From assembly GCF_001428045.1 (NCBI RefSeq), contig NZ_LMSD01000013.1, forward strand, positions 44,072 to 108,071: 64,000 bases of DNA, read 5' to 3'. Both the position numbers and the translations under genes were made by a program. The stretch is from Paenibacillus sp. Soil750 (GTDB lineage: Bacteria; Bacillota; Bacilli; Paenibacillales; NBRC-103111). Numbering within the stretch: position 1 is the stretch's first letter; the number at the start of each line of letters is the position of its first letter. The notes beneath the pieces were generated by a model. It saw nothing but the letters and a program-made list of their open reading frames with translations. It made no database searches and had not been told where the DNA came from. Shown piece after piece: positions 27,526-36,398 of the stretch.

Positions 27526-27637
27526 ATCAACACCACCGCTTCTCTCAAAATTACTTTAAACATCTACGTCAAAACTGAAGGTAAACGAAATGCGCGTACT
27601 ATAAAGCGGAACAAGTGTTATCCAGCTTCCAACAAAA

Positions 27638-27651
27638 TGAATGCGCTTTCA
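27638..27651. promoter_or_regulatory. cre (CcpA) site upstream of the PL8 lyase
   Basis: TGAATGCGCTTTCA; on the other strand TGAAAGCGCATTCA. It matches the consensus TGNAARCGNWWNCA at every position. It lies about 113 bp upstream of the lyase start, consistent with catabolite repression. Confidence 0.65.
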
Positions 27652-27729
27652 ATACTAGTAAGTAACAGCTTCGGCATATGATTTCCCCCCTTTCATTCCT
27701 TATAGCATTCATACAGTGGGAAGAAAGAA

Positions 27730-27783
27730 AAGACGGAAGCGTATATTGGGTATGTTACGCAATACCGCCACTTCTTCCGTCTT
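27730..27783 (-). terminator. Terminator of ABC transporter operon 2
   Basis: A 10-bp perfect stem (AAGACGGAAG with CTTCCGTCTT) enclosing a 34-nt loop that contains an inner GCGTA/TACGC helix. On the minus strand TTCTTTCTTCCC follows. It lies about 36 bp after the binding-protein stop and separates that operon from the lyase gene. Confidence 0.65.
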
Positions 27784-27818
27784 CTGTTCTCTTATAGAAT
27801 TATTGTTCCATGTACGAA

Positions 27819-29387
27819 TTATTTTTTCTTGCTATTATAATAGTCGGTTTCATATTTAATTCTTTCAGTACCGGCTTGTGCTCTCCATTGCTTCACATAC
27901 GTATCGAAGTAATCGAGCGGTTGTTTGCCAAGCATGATCTGAGCGGCTGCTTCTTGGAAAAGCGTACCGCTGAATTCTAATTCAGGCTTTGCGGGTAATT
28001 TTGTAGGAGGGAGACCCGCCACAATACTCTTCATTCCTTCTGAAGCGGCGACTTTATAAGCCGAATCCACTTTGTCGGCTGCTTCCTTGCTGCCCAATTG
28101 AATTTCCAGGAAGTCTCTGTTGTAGGTGACCAGATTGAAGGTACTTGGACGCCAAAGTGCCGTTTTGTCATCTGTATCCTTTTTGATATCATAGGTAATT
28201 TTGCCGCCATCCTTCTTGTACGTTACGTTTGGTATCCCAAAATTAACATACTCTTGACCTTCCTGAGTAACGAGCCAATCAAACATTTTGATGATCGCTG
28301 CTGGATCTTTCGCGGCTTTGGTGACCATGAACGACTTATTCGATGCACGAACCGAAGTGCCAGAACTTTCTACGCCCGGCGCTTTTGGCGTTTTAATGGC
28401 AATCACATTCGCTCCTATACCCGGAAGAGACTTGTTCAATTTGTCTTGCCAATCCCAAGCAAGCGAAGGTGTGTGCACCCAAGTACCAACCAAGTTATTC
28501 TGAATCTTCTGCTCCCAGACATTCCGTTTGTTTGTCAGAAACTCGCTATCAATCAGCTTCTCATCAACCAATGTCCGGAAAAATCCAAGCGCTTGCTTCA
28601 TATTAGGACTAATAACCGATGGAACTACCTCGCCATTCACTAATACACGGTTGAAAGCATCCACACCGTACATGGTCATCACATTGTCAACCCAACTAAA
28701 CTTCTCACGACCCGAGATCGCCATCTCATCTTTTTTGCCGTTGCCATTCGGATCCTTATCACGGAATGCCCGCAGCATTGTCAACAATTCATCAGGTGTT
28801 TGCGGCGGGTTAGCAATACCAACCTTATCCATCCAGTCTTTACGGACGTATAGAACATTATTTCCTAGCTGTCCTTCTGGAATCGCCATGATTTTACCAT
28901 TCGTTGTGACTTCGTCCCAAGCGGCTTGCGATATCACCTTTTTCAAATTAGGGCCGTATTTATCAATATAATCGTTTAATGGGATAATCTGTTCATTTTG
29001 CAATAATTCATAATTAATACCCCAACCTCCGACGACATCGGGGATATCACCGCTGGCAAATTTAATTCTAACCTGCTCCCCATACTGCCCATGCGGTAGG
29101 AATACCCAATCCAGATCCGTATTCGATTTTTGAGCCAGGTATTTCATCGTTGGGTCATCCATCGTCTTCCCACCAGGAATCGGTTGGTTAACATCACTTG
29201 CGAACACGCGGATTTTGACCGGTGCTGCTGGAGTGGCAGGCGCTTGCGAAGCGCTTGTTTGCGTACTTGTTTGACTCGGTGTTGCGCTAGAACTGCTGCC
29301 CTCATTACCCGAAGAACATGCTGTGAGAAGCACGATTGTAGACATTGTTAAGCAAGCCGTACTCCCCCATTTCTTTTTGAAGCTCAT
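27819..29387 (-). CDS. Extracellular sugar-binding lipoprotein of ABC transporter 2
   Basis: Substrate-binding lipoprotein of importer 2. The 522 residues start with a lipoprotein signal and lipobox LLTAC (Cys24), then a Ser/Thr/Ala/Pro-rich linker and an extracellular solute-binding family 1 body. FASGDIPDVVGG and IPLNDYIDKYGPNLK are typical of LplA-type proteins that bind oligosaccharides. The start has a GGGAGGG ribosome site. It is the last gene of a three-gene operon and precedes the PL8 lyase, whose products it may bind. Confidence 0.92.
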   Translation of the reverse strand: MSFKKKWGSTACLTMSTIVLLTACSSGNEGSSSSATPSQTSTQTSASQAPATPAAPVKIRVFASDVNQPIPGGKTMDDPTMKYLAQKSNTDLDWVFLPHGQYGEQVRIKFASGDIPDVVGGWGINYELLQNEQIIPLNDYIDKYGPNLKKVISQAAWDEVTTNGKIMAIPEGQLGNNVLYVRKDWMDKVGIANPPQTPDELLTMLRAFRDKDPNGNGKKDEMAISGREKFSWVDNVMTMYGVDAFNRVLVNGEVVPSVISPNMKQALGFFRTLVDEKLIDSEFLTNKRNVWEQKIQNNLVGTWVHTPSLAWDWQDKLNKSLPGIGANVIAIKTPKAPGVESSGTSVRASNKSFMVTKAAKDPAAIIKMFDWLVTQEGQEYVNFGIPNVTYKKDGGKITYDIKKDTDDKTALWRPSTFNLVTYNRDFLEIQLGSKEAADKVDSAYKVAASEGMKSIVAGLPPTKLPAKPELEFSGTLFQEAAAQIMLGKQPLDYFDTYVKQWRAQAGTERIKYETDYYNSKKK

Positions 29388-29446
29388 ATTCTTACCCTCC
29401 CTAGGATTTCTTAATGATCTATAAAGGCATATGCCTGAATATTCAG

Positions 29447-30325
29447 TTATTCTTTGACAGAACCAAGCAGCGCTCCTTTAACAAAATGCTTCTGCAAAAA
29501 AGGATAAATCAGTACAACGGGCACGGTGGCTAAGACAATCGTGGCCATTTGAATGGCGACCGGAGAGAGCTTGATGCCGCCTTCTGCAGCCGCACCTGCC
29601 GTCGAGTCCGAATCTCCATTGGCAATCAGCGAGTATAGGTACATTTGCAGCGTTTGTTTGTTGCGGTCATTAATAAACAAGAGCGGCCCAAAATAATTGT
29701 TCCAATGGCCCACTGCATAAAACAAAAGAAGTGTCATGACAATCGGCATGGACAAGGGTACTACGATACGCCATACCATGCCGTATTCGCTCATGCCATC
29801 TACACGAGCTGCATCGAATAAATCATCGGGTACCGTACGAAAAAACGTCATGCATAGAATCATATTAAAGGCACTAATGGCACCCGGCAGAATGAGGGCC
29901 CATATGGAATTTAACAGAAATAAATTTTTCACAAGCAAATACGATGGTATGATTGGCGCGCTAAAAATCATCGTAAAAATGATTAACAGCATAAAAAACT
30001 TTCTTCCCTTTAAATCCATCTTGGATAACGGATAAGCTGTAATCATCGTTAGTACCATATTGACCATGGTACCTATCACTACGATTTGGACTGTCATCCA
30101 ACCTGCCTTCCAGAAAGTGCTATTATTCGCGACTAGTTTGAAATTATCAAGGGTCGCTTCTACCGGCCATAAGATGACCCTATTATGAATAAGTGCGTTC
30201 GAAGAACTGAACGAGCCTGCGATAACGTAAAGGATTGGGAGCATGGCTGCAACTGTAATCAGGATGAGAAAACTGACGTTAGAGACATCGAAAACCTTTT
30301 CACCGAATGATTTTCTAATTTTCAT
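29447..30325 (-). CDS. Carbohydrate ABC transporter permease, LplC/YtcP type (system 2)
   Basis: Channel subunit of importer 2. The 292 residues have six predicted membrane segments. The EAA loop reads DLFDAARVDGMSEYGM, and the C-terminus is the family-typical KGALLGSVKE. The start has an AGGTGG ribosome site, 10 bp after the partner permease. It is closely similar in layout to the permeases at 1302 and 61690. Confidence 0.93.
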   Translation of the reverse strand: MKIRKSFGEKVFDVSNVSFLILITVAAMLPILYVIAGSFSSSNALIHNRVILWPVEATLDNFKLVANNSTFWKAGWMTVQIVVIGTMVNMVLTMITAYPLSKMDLKGRKFFMLLIIFTMIFSAPIIPSYLLVKNLFLLNSIWALILPGAISAFNMILCMTFFRTVPDDLFDAARVDGMSEYGMVWRIVVPLSMPIVMTLLLFYAVGHWNNYFGPLLFINDRNKQTLQMYLYSLIANGDSDSTAGAAAEGGIKLSPVAIQMATIVLATVPVVLIYPFLQKHFVKGALLGSVKE

Positions 30326-30335
30326 ATACGACCAC

Positions 30336-31316
30336 CTAGAATAACCCTTCCCCAGAAACTTTTTTACTGATTTGATTTGCCATAATTAAAAGCGTGAAGC
30401 CGATGACCGATTTAAACAGCCCTATCGCGGTTGTGACACTGTATTGCCCCCCTAAGATACCTTGCCGATAGGCATAAGTATCCAACACTTCACCTACCTT
30501 AAGCGTGGTTGGGTTTAAGAATAAATACACTTGCTCGAAGCCAACATCCAGTACGTGGCCAATTTTGAGCAGCAGTAGAATAACAATAGCTGGTAGAAGT
30601 CCTGGGAATGTGACATGCACGAATTGCTTCCATCGTCCTGCCCCATCAATTCTCGCTGCCTCATAATAGGAAGGGCTTATCCCCGCCAAGGCTGCCAAGA
30701 AGATGATTGTACTCCACCCCATCTCCTTCCAGATGCCAGAACTGATTAGCAACGTGCGGAAGTATTCCGGCATTTGCAAGAAACTGATTGGCTCATATCC
30801 GATCCATACCAACACCATGTTAACGAAACCGGTCTGACTGGAGAACATCATATAGACTAAGCCGTATACAATCGTCCAGGATAGAAAGTGAGGCAAGTAA
30901 AGCAACGTTTGCACCATGCGTTTAAACGCGAAATGTCTCAGTTCATTCAACAAACAAGCGAGTATAATTGGAGCAGGAAACGCAAAGATAATTTGATAAA
31001 AACTTAAGATGATCGTATTAGCGATTAATCGCTTGAATTGTGGATACGTAACTAACTGCTCGAACCATTGGAATCCGACCCAATCACTCTTAAGGAATCC
31101 TTTGTAAATATTGTAATCTTGGAACGCAATGACACTTCCTAGCAATGGAATGTATTTAAATACAACAAAATACAAAATTCCCGGCAGCAGCATCAAGTAC
31201 AACGGATGATTTCTCCTTAGGTATCGGAAAAGCGACGACTTAACAACACTTGTGGAGCCTTCAGATGCTCCTGCAAGTAATGCCTCATGCTTTGTTGATA
31301 GCAACTTATTGTTCAA
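30336..31316 (-). CDS. Carbohydrate ABC transporter permease, LplB type (system 2)
   Basis: First gene of importer 2. The 326 residues have a cytosolic N-terminus of about 35 residues, then LYLMLLPGILYFVVFKYIP and six membrane segments, with EAA loop YEAARIDGAGRWKQ. The start appears to be TTG at 31316, preceded by AAAGGAATGG; no in-frame ATG occurs before the first membrane helix. It follows the terminator of the two-component genes by about 110 bp. Confidence 0.9.
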   Translation of the reverse strand: MNNKLLSTKHEALLAGASEGSTSVVKSSLFRYLRRNHPLYLMLLPGILYFVVFKYIPLLGSVIAFQDYNIYKGFLKSDWVGFQWFEQLVTYPQFKRLIANTIILSFYQIIFAFPAPIILACLLNELRHFAFKRMVQTLLYLPHFLSWTIVYGLVYMMFSSQTGFVNMVLVWIGYEPISFLQMPEYFRTLLISSGIWKEMGWSTIIFLAALAGISPSYYEAARIDGAGRWKQFVHVTFPGLLPAIVILLLLKIGHVLDVGFEQVYLFLNPTTLKVGEVLDTYAYRQGILGGQYSVTTAIGLFKSVIGFTLLIMANQISKKVSGEGLF

Positions 31317-31423
31317 TCCATTCCATTCCTTTCTCTATCTGTTTAAACTTATTATAAGGGACTGGAAAGTTACCTCATACAGGATAAGCGTTCGTTTATA
31401 CCTGACGATATTCGGGAGATTGA

Positions 31424-31450
31424 GAAAAAAAAACACACCGCTCGGTGTGT
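31424..31450 (-). terminator. Terminator of the yesN/yesM-like operon 2
   Basis: An 8-bp perfect stem (ACACACCG with CGGTGTGT) with a 2-nt apex, followed on the minus strand by a run of nine T. It is 8 bp after the regulator stop. Confidence 0.85.
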
Positions 31451-31457
31451 AAGATAA

Positions 31458-32546
31458 TTAGGATTCCATTCGCTTTTTGTAATCCAACGGATTCAAACCG
31501 AAATGTTTTTTGAATAATTTCGTGAAATAGTCGACGTCTTCATAGCCGACACGGTTAGCGATTTCATATACTTTTAATTGGGAGTTCAGCAAGAAGTCAC
31601 GCGAATGATTCATCCGTTCCACAACGATAAATTGCCAAACGGTCATGTCCGTTTCCTGCTTAAATAAGGTACACATATACGTTTTATTGTGCGATACAAT
31701 GTCCGCCAAATCTTGTAAATTGATTTTTTCTCCGTAATGGCCCCGTATATATTGTTTCATCATGTCCACAACCTTACTCGACTGATTGCCACGGATGCCG
31801 TGCATGACCGACATCAAGCTATTAGCCCCTTCTTCCAGTCTTCTAACTGCGCATAAGCGAAAATAACTTCGAGTGGCGTGAAGAGACAGCAGATCCTCCC
31901 CAAGTCCCAAATCCTTCCCCTCATCCAGCTCCAGTCGAAGCTTATCCTTTGCCATCTCTTCAATGACGGTTTGTAGCCATAGATTGGAAAGCACATGTAA
32001 TAAGTAGTTGTTACCTGCTGCCCATCCTTCCAATAACTCAAGCGTTTCGACAATGAGCAGCGGCATCCTATCATTCCGCAACATTTGGATATGTTCGATC
32101 CATCGTTCGATCCATGATCGGTTCATCGGCAGTTTGCGCAATATCAATTGTGCAGCCTCGTGCTTTCGTTCCTGTATAATTCGCCCCGTTGCCGAGCTCA
32201 AAGAATCGTGAATGGCATGCGGATTAATCGGTTTTAAAATATAATCCAGCGCAGATAGCTTCATACTACGTTGCGCATATTGAAAATCGTCATAACTGGA
32301 AACGACCATGCACTTCATCCATGGATATAGCCGATTGATATGCTCAATTAATTCTAACCCATCCATAGCTGGCATTCGGATATCTGTGATACACAAATCC
32401 GCATAATAGTCTTCTAGCCATTCCAACGCTTTAACACCGTTTGAAGCAGTTCCAGCAACGACCGTTGTGTCGTTATAGCCCGATACATATTTAGATAAAC
32501 TGTTACAAATTAACATGGAATCATCTACAATAAGCACTCGAATCAT
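31458..32546 (-). CDS. AraC-type response regulator, YesN family (system 2)
   Basis: Output regulator paired with the kinase at 32560 and probably controlling transporter 2 or the PL8 lyase. The 362 residues are shorter than the regulator at 3376, because the middle region is only about 120 residues. The receiver domain (1-120) has Asp55 in CITDIRMPAMDG. The C-terminal AraC domain (about 265-362) has INLQDLADIVSHNKTYM and VYEIANRVGYEDVDYF. It follows the kinase by 13 bp. The ribosome site is AAGGGGGG. Confidence 0.92.
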   Translation of the reverse strand: MIRVLIVDDSMLICNSLSKYVSGYNDTTVVAGTASNGVKALEWLEDYYADLCITDIRMPAMDGLELIEHINRLYPWMKCMVVSSYDDFQYAQRSMKLSALDYILKPINPHAIHDSLSSATGRIIQERKHEAAQLILRKLPMNRSWIERWIEHIQMLRNDRMPLLIVETLELLEGWAAGNNYLLHVLSNLWLQTVIEEMAKDKLRLELDEGKDLGLGEDLLSLHATRSYFRLCAVRRLEEGANSLMSVMHGIRGNQSSKVVDMMKQYIRGHYGEKINLQDLADIVSHNKTYMCTLFKQETDMTVWQFIVVERMNHSRDFLLNSQLKVYEIANRVGYEDVDYFTKLFKKHFGLNPLDYKKRMES

Positions 32547-32559
32547 ACTTGGCCCCCCC

Positions 32560-34353
32560 TTAGGTTCGATAAGGAAAACGAATGATAATACGTGTCCCGC
32601 CTCCTGGCAGTAATCGCTCTACAAAAACGCCTGTATCCGGCTCGTTATAAAATGTTTTTAACCGATAATGGACGTTCAGCACGCCGATTCGGGAAAAACG
32701 CATATAATCTTGTTCCGTCTGACCGATGCTCAACGCTTGTTGAATCGTGTTCAACCTTTCGTCGGTAAATCCGATTCCGTTATCCTCAATGACGATTTGG
32801 ACGTATCGATCCTTCCAACGGGTCGTCGAAATCCGAATGAATAAGCGTTCTCCTGTCACTTCATAAGCATGTTTAACACTGTTTTCAACAAAGGGTTGAA
32901 TAATGGCTTTCAGACATTGCGCATCCAGGGCGGAACTATCCTGTTCAAAACTTAACGATATATTGTCACCGTACAAGATACGAATGATATAAAAGTAATT
33001 TTTTAAGTGATCAAACTCATCTTTGACTGTCACAATGGTTTGTTGATAATTGGATGTGTACCTCAGCATGTTAGACAACGCGATCGTTGTCTGTTGAATA
33101 TCGGGTTGTTCGGCCAAATGAGCCATGGAATTGATCGATTCAAGTGCATTGTATAGAAAGTGGGAATTGATTTGCGATTGTAACGCAGATAAGACAGCAT
33201 GCTGCTGGACGAGACGGGTCTCAGCAAGCTGAAGAATCGAATTTTCTATGCGATCTAGGAGTAAATTATAGGCCGATGCAAGCTCAGCCACTTCATCAAT
33301 TCCGGTCACTTCAGCACGGACATCGAATTGATCTAGTTTCGTCATTTTGATCGTCCTGCGCAGCTGTTTAAGTCTTCGCGTTATGGAATGAGAAGTTAAA
33401 TAGGCAAGAATGGAAGCAATCAACAGTCCCGCAATTGTAAGCGTTATCGTCAAATGACGAATATTGGATATGCTTTTAGCCAAATCTCCGTAAGGTACGA
33501 TAACAATAACTTTCCAGTCAGTGCCTGTGATCGTTTGATACACAATCATTTGTTTCGTTTCCGCTTTGTAATAGGAGCCAGAGAGGTTAGAGCTGATATT
33601 CGTAAAAATGACTGGATCTAGCTTGGAATTGATTTGCCCCGGGTCGGGATAGGACACAATCGTGCCAGATTGATCAACAATCATGCCAAGCCCGTGCTCG
33701 CCAAGCTGGATTTCATTTAATATTTCTTGTGTCGCTAGAAGGGAGATATCGATGGCCAAGTAACCGTTCTGTTCAGCAAAACGAAACTTTTGCGCATACG
33801 TTAAAATAGGGATGCTCTTCGACCTCCCCGCTTTATCGGTGTAATGATCGTCCATACCATAATGGCGGGAAATCTTCCCTGTCAGTTCCATACTGCCCAG
33901 CCACGATTCATTTTTCATCGAATAATAAGGTGCTAAAATGGACTCCCACATGTATTCATTACGATATGTGCTCTCGTTCCCATTCTCGTTATACAACTTA
34001 ATGGACAAGGTCTCTGGGTGATAGGTGGTAAAAGGGGTAATCCATGTTTTTTCTATCTTTTGGTAGCTATCGAAGAGGCCATATTGATCATTAGGTCCTG
34101 TCTTTAACCAATCCTGAAACTCTCTGCTTCCGCTAATCGTGCGAAAGAACTGTTCATTATCCCTGATATATCGGCTCAGGTTCAGGTTCGCTTGCTTCAG
34201 GATCTGGTTACTGAAACGCACCACATCATTATTGATCGCCTCAGAGCTTTTAATGAAACTGAATGTGCTGACCCCGGTTACCGTTATAAAAATAGTGGCA
34301 AAGATGATTAGAATAAGCTTCCATTCCAATGAACTCCGGATCGCTTGAATCAT
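32560..34353 (-). CDS. Membrane sensor histidine kinase, YesM family (system 2)
   Basis: Sensor for system 2. The 597 residues comprise a membrane helix at about 14-34, an extracellular Cache-like domain to about 295, a second helix at about 298-320, a HAMP segment, and a His_kinase domain. The phospho-acceptor is His398 in QINSHFLYNA; the family usually has Pro where this has Ser397. The ATPase domain has FVENSVKHAYE and DNGIGF. The ribosome site is GAGGAGG. It is the first gene of the pair, whereas in system 1 the regulator comes first. Confidence 0.92.
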   Translation of the reverse strand: MIQAIRSSLEWKLILIIFATIFITVTGVSTFSFIKSSEAINNDVVRFSNQILKQANLNLSRYIRDNEQFFRTISGSREFQDWLKTGPNDQYGLFDSYQKIEKTWITPFTTYHPETLSIKLYNENGNESTYRNEYMWESILAPYYSMKNESWLGSMELTGKISRHYGMDDHYTDKAGRSKSIPILTYAQKFRFAEQNGYLAIDISLLATQEILNEIQLGEHGLGMIVDQSGTIVSYPDPGQINSKLDPVIFTNISSNLSGSYYKAETKQMIVYQTITGTDWKVIVIVPYGDLAKSISNIRHLTITLTIAGLLIASILAYLTSHSITRRLKQLRRTIKMTKLDQFDVRAEVTGIDEVAELASAYNLLLDRIENSILQLAETRLVQQHAVLSALQSQINSHFLYNALESINSMAHLAEQPDIQQTTIALSNMLRYTSNYQQTIVTVKDEFDHLKNYFYIIRILYGDNISLSFEQDSSALDAQCLKAIIQPFVENSVKHAYEVTGERLFIRISTTRWKDRYVQIVIEDNGIGFTDERLNTIQQALSIGQTEQDYMRFSRIGVLNVHYRLKTFYNEPDTGVFVERLLPGGGTRIIIRFPYRT

Positions 34354-34486
34354 GCTCAGTTCCTCCTCAGACAGATGTCTGCGCTTTCAGACTCCTTTGT
34401 CAAGATTTATGTTACCAAATATTGCCTACATTCACCATATATCTTTATTTCCTGATCTTATATAAGGTCAACTGGCAATCATAAGC

Positions 34487-34519
34487 AAAAAAAAGAGAAG
34501 TCATGTAAATGACCTCTCT
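34487..34519 (-). terminator. Terminator of the HxlR-type regulator gene
   Basis: An 11-bp stem with one mismatch (AGAGAGGTCAT with ATGACTTCTCT) followed on the minus strand by a run of eight T. It starts directly after the stop codon at 34520. Confidence 0.8.
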
Positions 34520-34891
34520 TTACTTTCTAACTGAATCGCCTTTTTGAATGACGTTCTCTCTATAGCTTTTGCCCCAATCGTACATCATCTGCAGTAAAGG
34601 CATCAGACTTTGCCCATACCCAGTCAGGGAATATTCCACTTTAGGCGGATTCTCCGCGAATACTTCACGGCAAATCAGAAGGTCCTCTTCCAGCTCGCGA
34701 AGTTGATTCGTTAACATTTTCTGAGTAATGCCGGGGATCAGCCGCTTTAACTCTCCGAAGCGCTTCGTCCCTTCCAATCCCAGATGCCACATAATAATTA
34801 ACTTCCACTTTCCTCCGATAACAGCAAGCGTAAGCTCTTTCTCACAATTAATATCCTGCAAATTAATGCGTTCTTTGACTTCAAGTGCCAT
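34520..34891 (-). CDS. HxlR-family winged-helix regulator
   Basis: DNA-binding regulator of 123 residues. The HxlR signature is clear: [34 protein letters not shown] and [15 protein letters not shown]. Its one cysteine near the N-terminus (Cys16) and Cys74 could act as redox sensors as in DUF24 relatives; that is inference. It follows hxlB by 68 bp on the same strand; in Bacillus subtilis hxlR is divergent from hxlAB, where it activates them. It may be cotranscribed or use a TATAAT at 34920-34925. The ribosome site is GGAGG. Confidence 0.88.
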   Translation of the reverse strand: MALEVKERINLQDINCEKELTLAVIGGKWKLIIMWHLGLEGTKRFGELKRLIPGITQKMLTNQLRELEEDLLICREVFAENPPKVEYSLTGYGQSLMPLLQMMYDWGKSYRENVIQKGDSVRK

Positions 34892-34959
34892 TCTGTTGCG
34901 GCCTCCTCTCTACATACCCATTATACAGTAGTTAGGAAGAAGCCTTCTACCTCATAACA

Positions 34960-35520
34960 TCATTCTAAATTTGCATGATTTGCATACATGCTGCTCGTAT
35001 CCATCTCTAGCTTCTGCATGAGGCTTAAGATGACAACATCGTAAAATAAAAGCAGCGTTTGCTCATACAAACTCCCCATAGGCTGTAAGGAGACTGCTGC
35101 ATCAAATTGATCTTTGCGAGCCCCTGTCAGCGTAATCGTATGATTCGCCATTCGCCCGATAGTCGAGTGTGCAGAGAGCGTAATCAAGACGACCTCCGCA
35201 TGAAGCGAAGCGGATTTGTTGGCAAAGGCGACAAGTAGGGGCGTCTCCCCTGAACCTGAACCAATAACGAGTAGATCGCCGGCCTTTATTGCGGGTGTAA
35301 CGGTTTCTCCAACAACATAAACAGGAATACCCAACTGCATGAGTCGCATGGCAAAAGCACGTCCCATGAGTCCCGATCTTCCCGCTCCCGCTACAAAAAC
35401 CCTTTTCGCTTTTATAATCCGCTCGGCAAGCCCTGCAACTTCACCTTCATTAATTTGCTGAAGTGCTTGATAAAGCTCAGTCGCTACTTTTGATAATCCT
35501 GCCGTTTGAGAAGGAATCAT
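34960..35520 (-). CDS. hxlB: 6-phospho-3-hexuloisomerase
   Basis: Second enzyme of the ribulose monophosphate pathway, converting 3-hexulose 6-phosphate to fructose 6-phosphate in the cytosol. The 186 residues are a SIS-domain protein of typical length with VFVAGAGRSGLMGRAF, VIGSGSGETP and VVLITLSAHSTIG. The start is ATG 35520, 4 bp after the hxlA stop, with an AAGGTGAG ribosome site; an ORF running to 35685 is hxlA read in another frame. It is cotranscribed with hxlA. Confidence 0.93.
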   Translation of the reverse strand: MIPSQTAGLSKVATELYQALQQINEGEVAGLAERIIKAKRVFVAGAGRSGLMGRAFAMRLMQLGIPVYVVGETVTPAIKAGDLLVIGSGSGETPLLVAFANKSASLHAEVVLITLSAHSTIGRMANHTITLTGARKDQFDAAVSLQPMGSLYEQTLLLFYDVVILSLMQKLEMDTSSMYANHANLE

Positions 35521-35524
35521 GGAC

Positions 35525-36160
35525 TCACCTTGCCGCTTGAACCAGCCGCTGCATCTCCGCAGCAGCTGCTTGTCGATTCTCTTGCCCCGTAATGCCTCCC
35601 CCGACAATAACCAAATCAGGTCTAGCCGCCAATACCTCGGGTAGTGTGTGCAGCTTAATGCCTCCGGCGATAGCCGTTTTAGCATGTTTAACCACTCGCT
35701 TAATTGTGGCTAAGTCTTCTAACGAGTTTTTCCCAGCCGCTTGGTGATCGTAACCGGAATGAACGCATATATAATCGACGCCCAGTGCATCAATTTCTTT
35801 TGCCCGTTTTGCCATATCAGGCACATTGATCATGTCGACCATAATCTTAGTTCCCTGTTTTCTTGCTTCAGCCACGGCACCGCTGATGGTTGTATCATCT
35901 GATACCCCCAGCACCGTTATGATGTCCGCTCCCGCTTCAGATGCTTTCATGACTTCATAACCGCCCGCATCCATAATCTTCAAATCTGCCAGTACTTGTA
36001 CATGAGGATATGCGGCTTTCAATTCTTTGACAGCACGTAAACCTTCATTAATGATAACCGGTGTGCCAATTTCCACGACATCAACATAAGCTGCCACTTC
36101 ATTTACAATCTCTTTCGCTCCTTGAATATCCACTAAATCTAAAGCTAGTTGCAATTCCAT
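35525..36160 (-). CDS. hxlA: 3-hexulose-6-phosphate synthase
   Basis: Condenses formaldehyde with ribulose 5-phosphate to give 3-hexulose 6-phosphate, so with HxlB it detoxifies or assimilates formaldehyde. The 211 residues are a complete orotidine-decarboxylase-fold barrel. Visible motifs are MELQLALDLVD, VLADLKIMDAGGYE, VDYICVHSGYD and IVGGGITG. It is first in the hxlA-hxlB unit. A palindrome AGTTACTTGAAAGTAACT lies about 97 bp upstream. Formaldehyde could arise from methoxyl groups of plant polymers, which fits the surrounding degradation genes as an inference. Confidence 0.94.
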   Translation of the reverse strand: MELQLALDLVDIQGAKEIVNEVAAYVDVVEIGTPVIINEGLRAVKELKAAYPHVQVLADLKIMDAGGYEVMKASEAGADIITVLGVSDDTTISGAVAEARKQGTKIMVDMINVPDMAKRAKEIDALGVDYICVHSGYDHQAAGKNSLEDLATIKRVVKHAKTAIAGGIKLHTLPEVLAARPDLVIVGGGITGQENRQAAAAEMQRLVQAAR

Positions 36161-36207
36161 CGAGAATCTCTCCTTCTATTTGCAATTCTGGTGAATGCCA
36201 TAGACCC

Positions 36208-36213
36208 ATTGTA
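36208..36213 (-). promoter_or_regulatory. Candidate -10 box of hxlAB
   Basis: Reads TACAAT on the minus strand, 47 bp upstream of the hxlA start. The -35 position (TTTTCT) is poor, consistent with an activated promoter. Confidence 0.4.
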
Positions 36214-36256
36214 GGGCCATGCCGCTCATCAGAAAAGTAGGCACTTCTATGTGCGT

Positions 36257-36274
36257 AGTTACTTGAAAGTAACT
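36257..36274. promoter_or_regulatory. Palindromic operator upstream of hxlAB
   Basis: AGTTACTTGAAAGTAACT, an 8-bp perfect inverted repeat with a 2-nt centre, about 45 bp upstream of the -10. This is the right position for the activator HxlR. The half-site AGTTACTT recurs at the msr and epoxide hydrolase promoters. Confidence 0.6.
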
Positions 36275-36337
36275 GGATTCTGAAGGAATTCATGCAGCTG
36301 AATAGCACCAAATAGCACCAACAAGCCACTGCCAACG

Positions 36338-36377
36338 CAAAAAAGACCAAGCCTCACCTCTCGGAGTGCCTAGTCTT
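36338..36377 (-). terminator. Terminator of the SMR efflux operon
   Basis: An imperfect 14-bp stem (AAGACTAGGCACTC with GTGAGGCTTGGTCTT) with a CGAGAG-type loop, followed on the minus strand by six T. Confidence 0.7.
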
Positions 36378-36398
36378 TTCACATTATCAATCTAATGG

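Noticed and set aside
34960..35685. Extended 241-residue version of HxlB
   Set aside because: The first 55 residues are the 3' end of hxlA read in another frame; ATG 35520 has a good ribosome site and gives the normal family length.
36099..36350. 83-residue ORF on the minus strand overlapping the hxlA start
   Set aside because: It covers the hxlAB promoter and operator and the beginning of hxlA in another frame, with no ribosome site.
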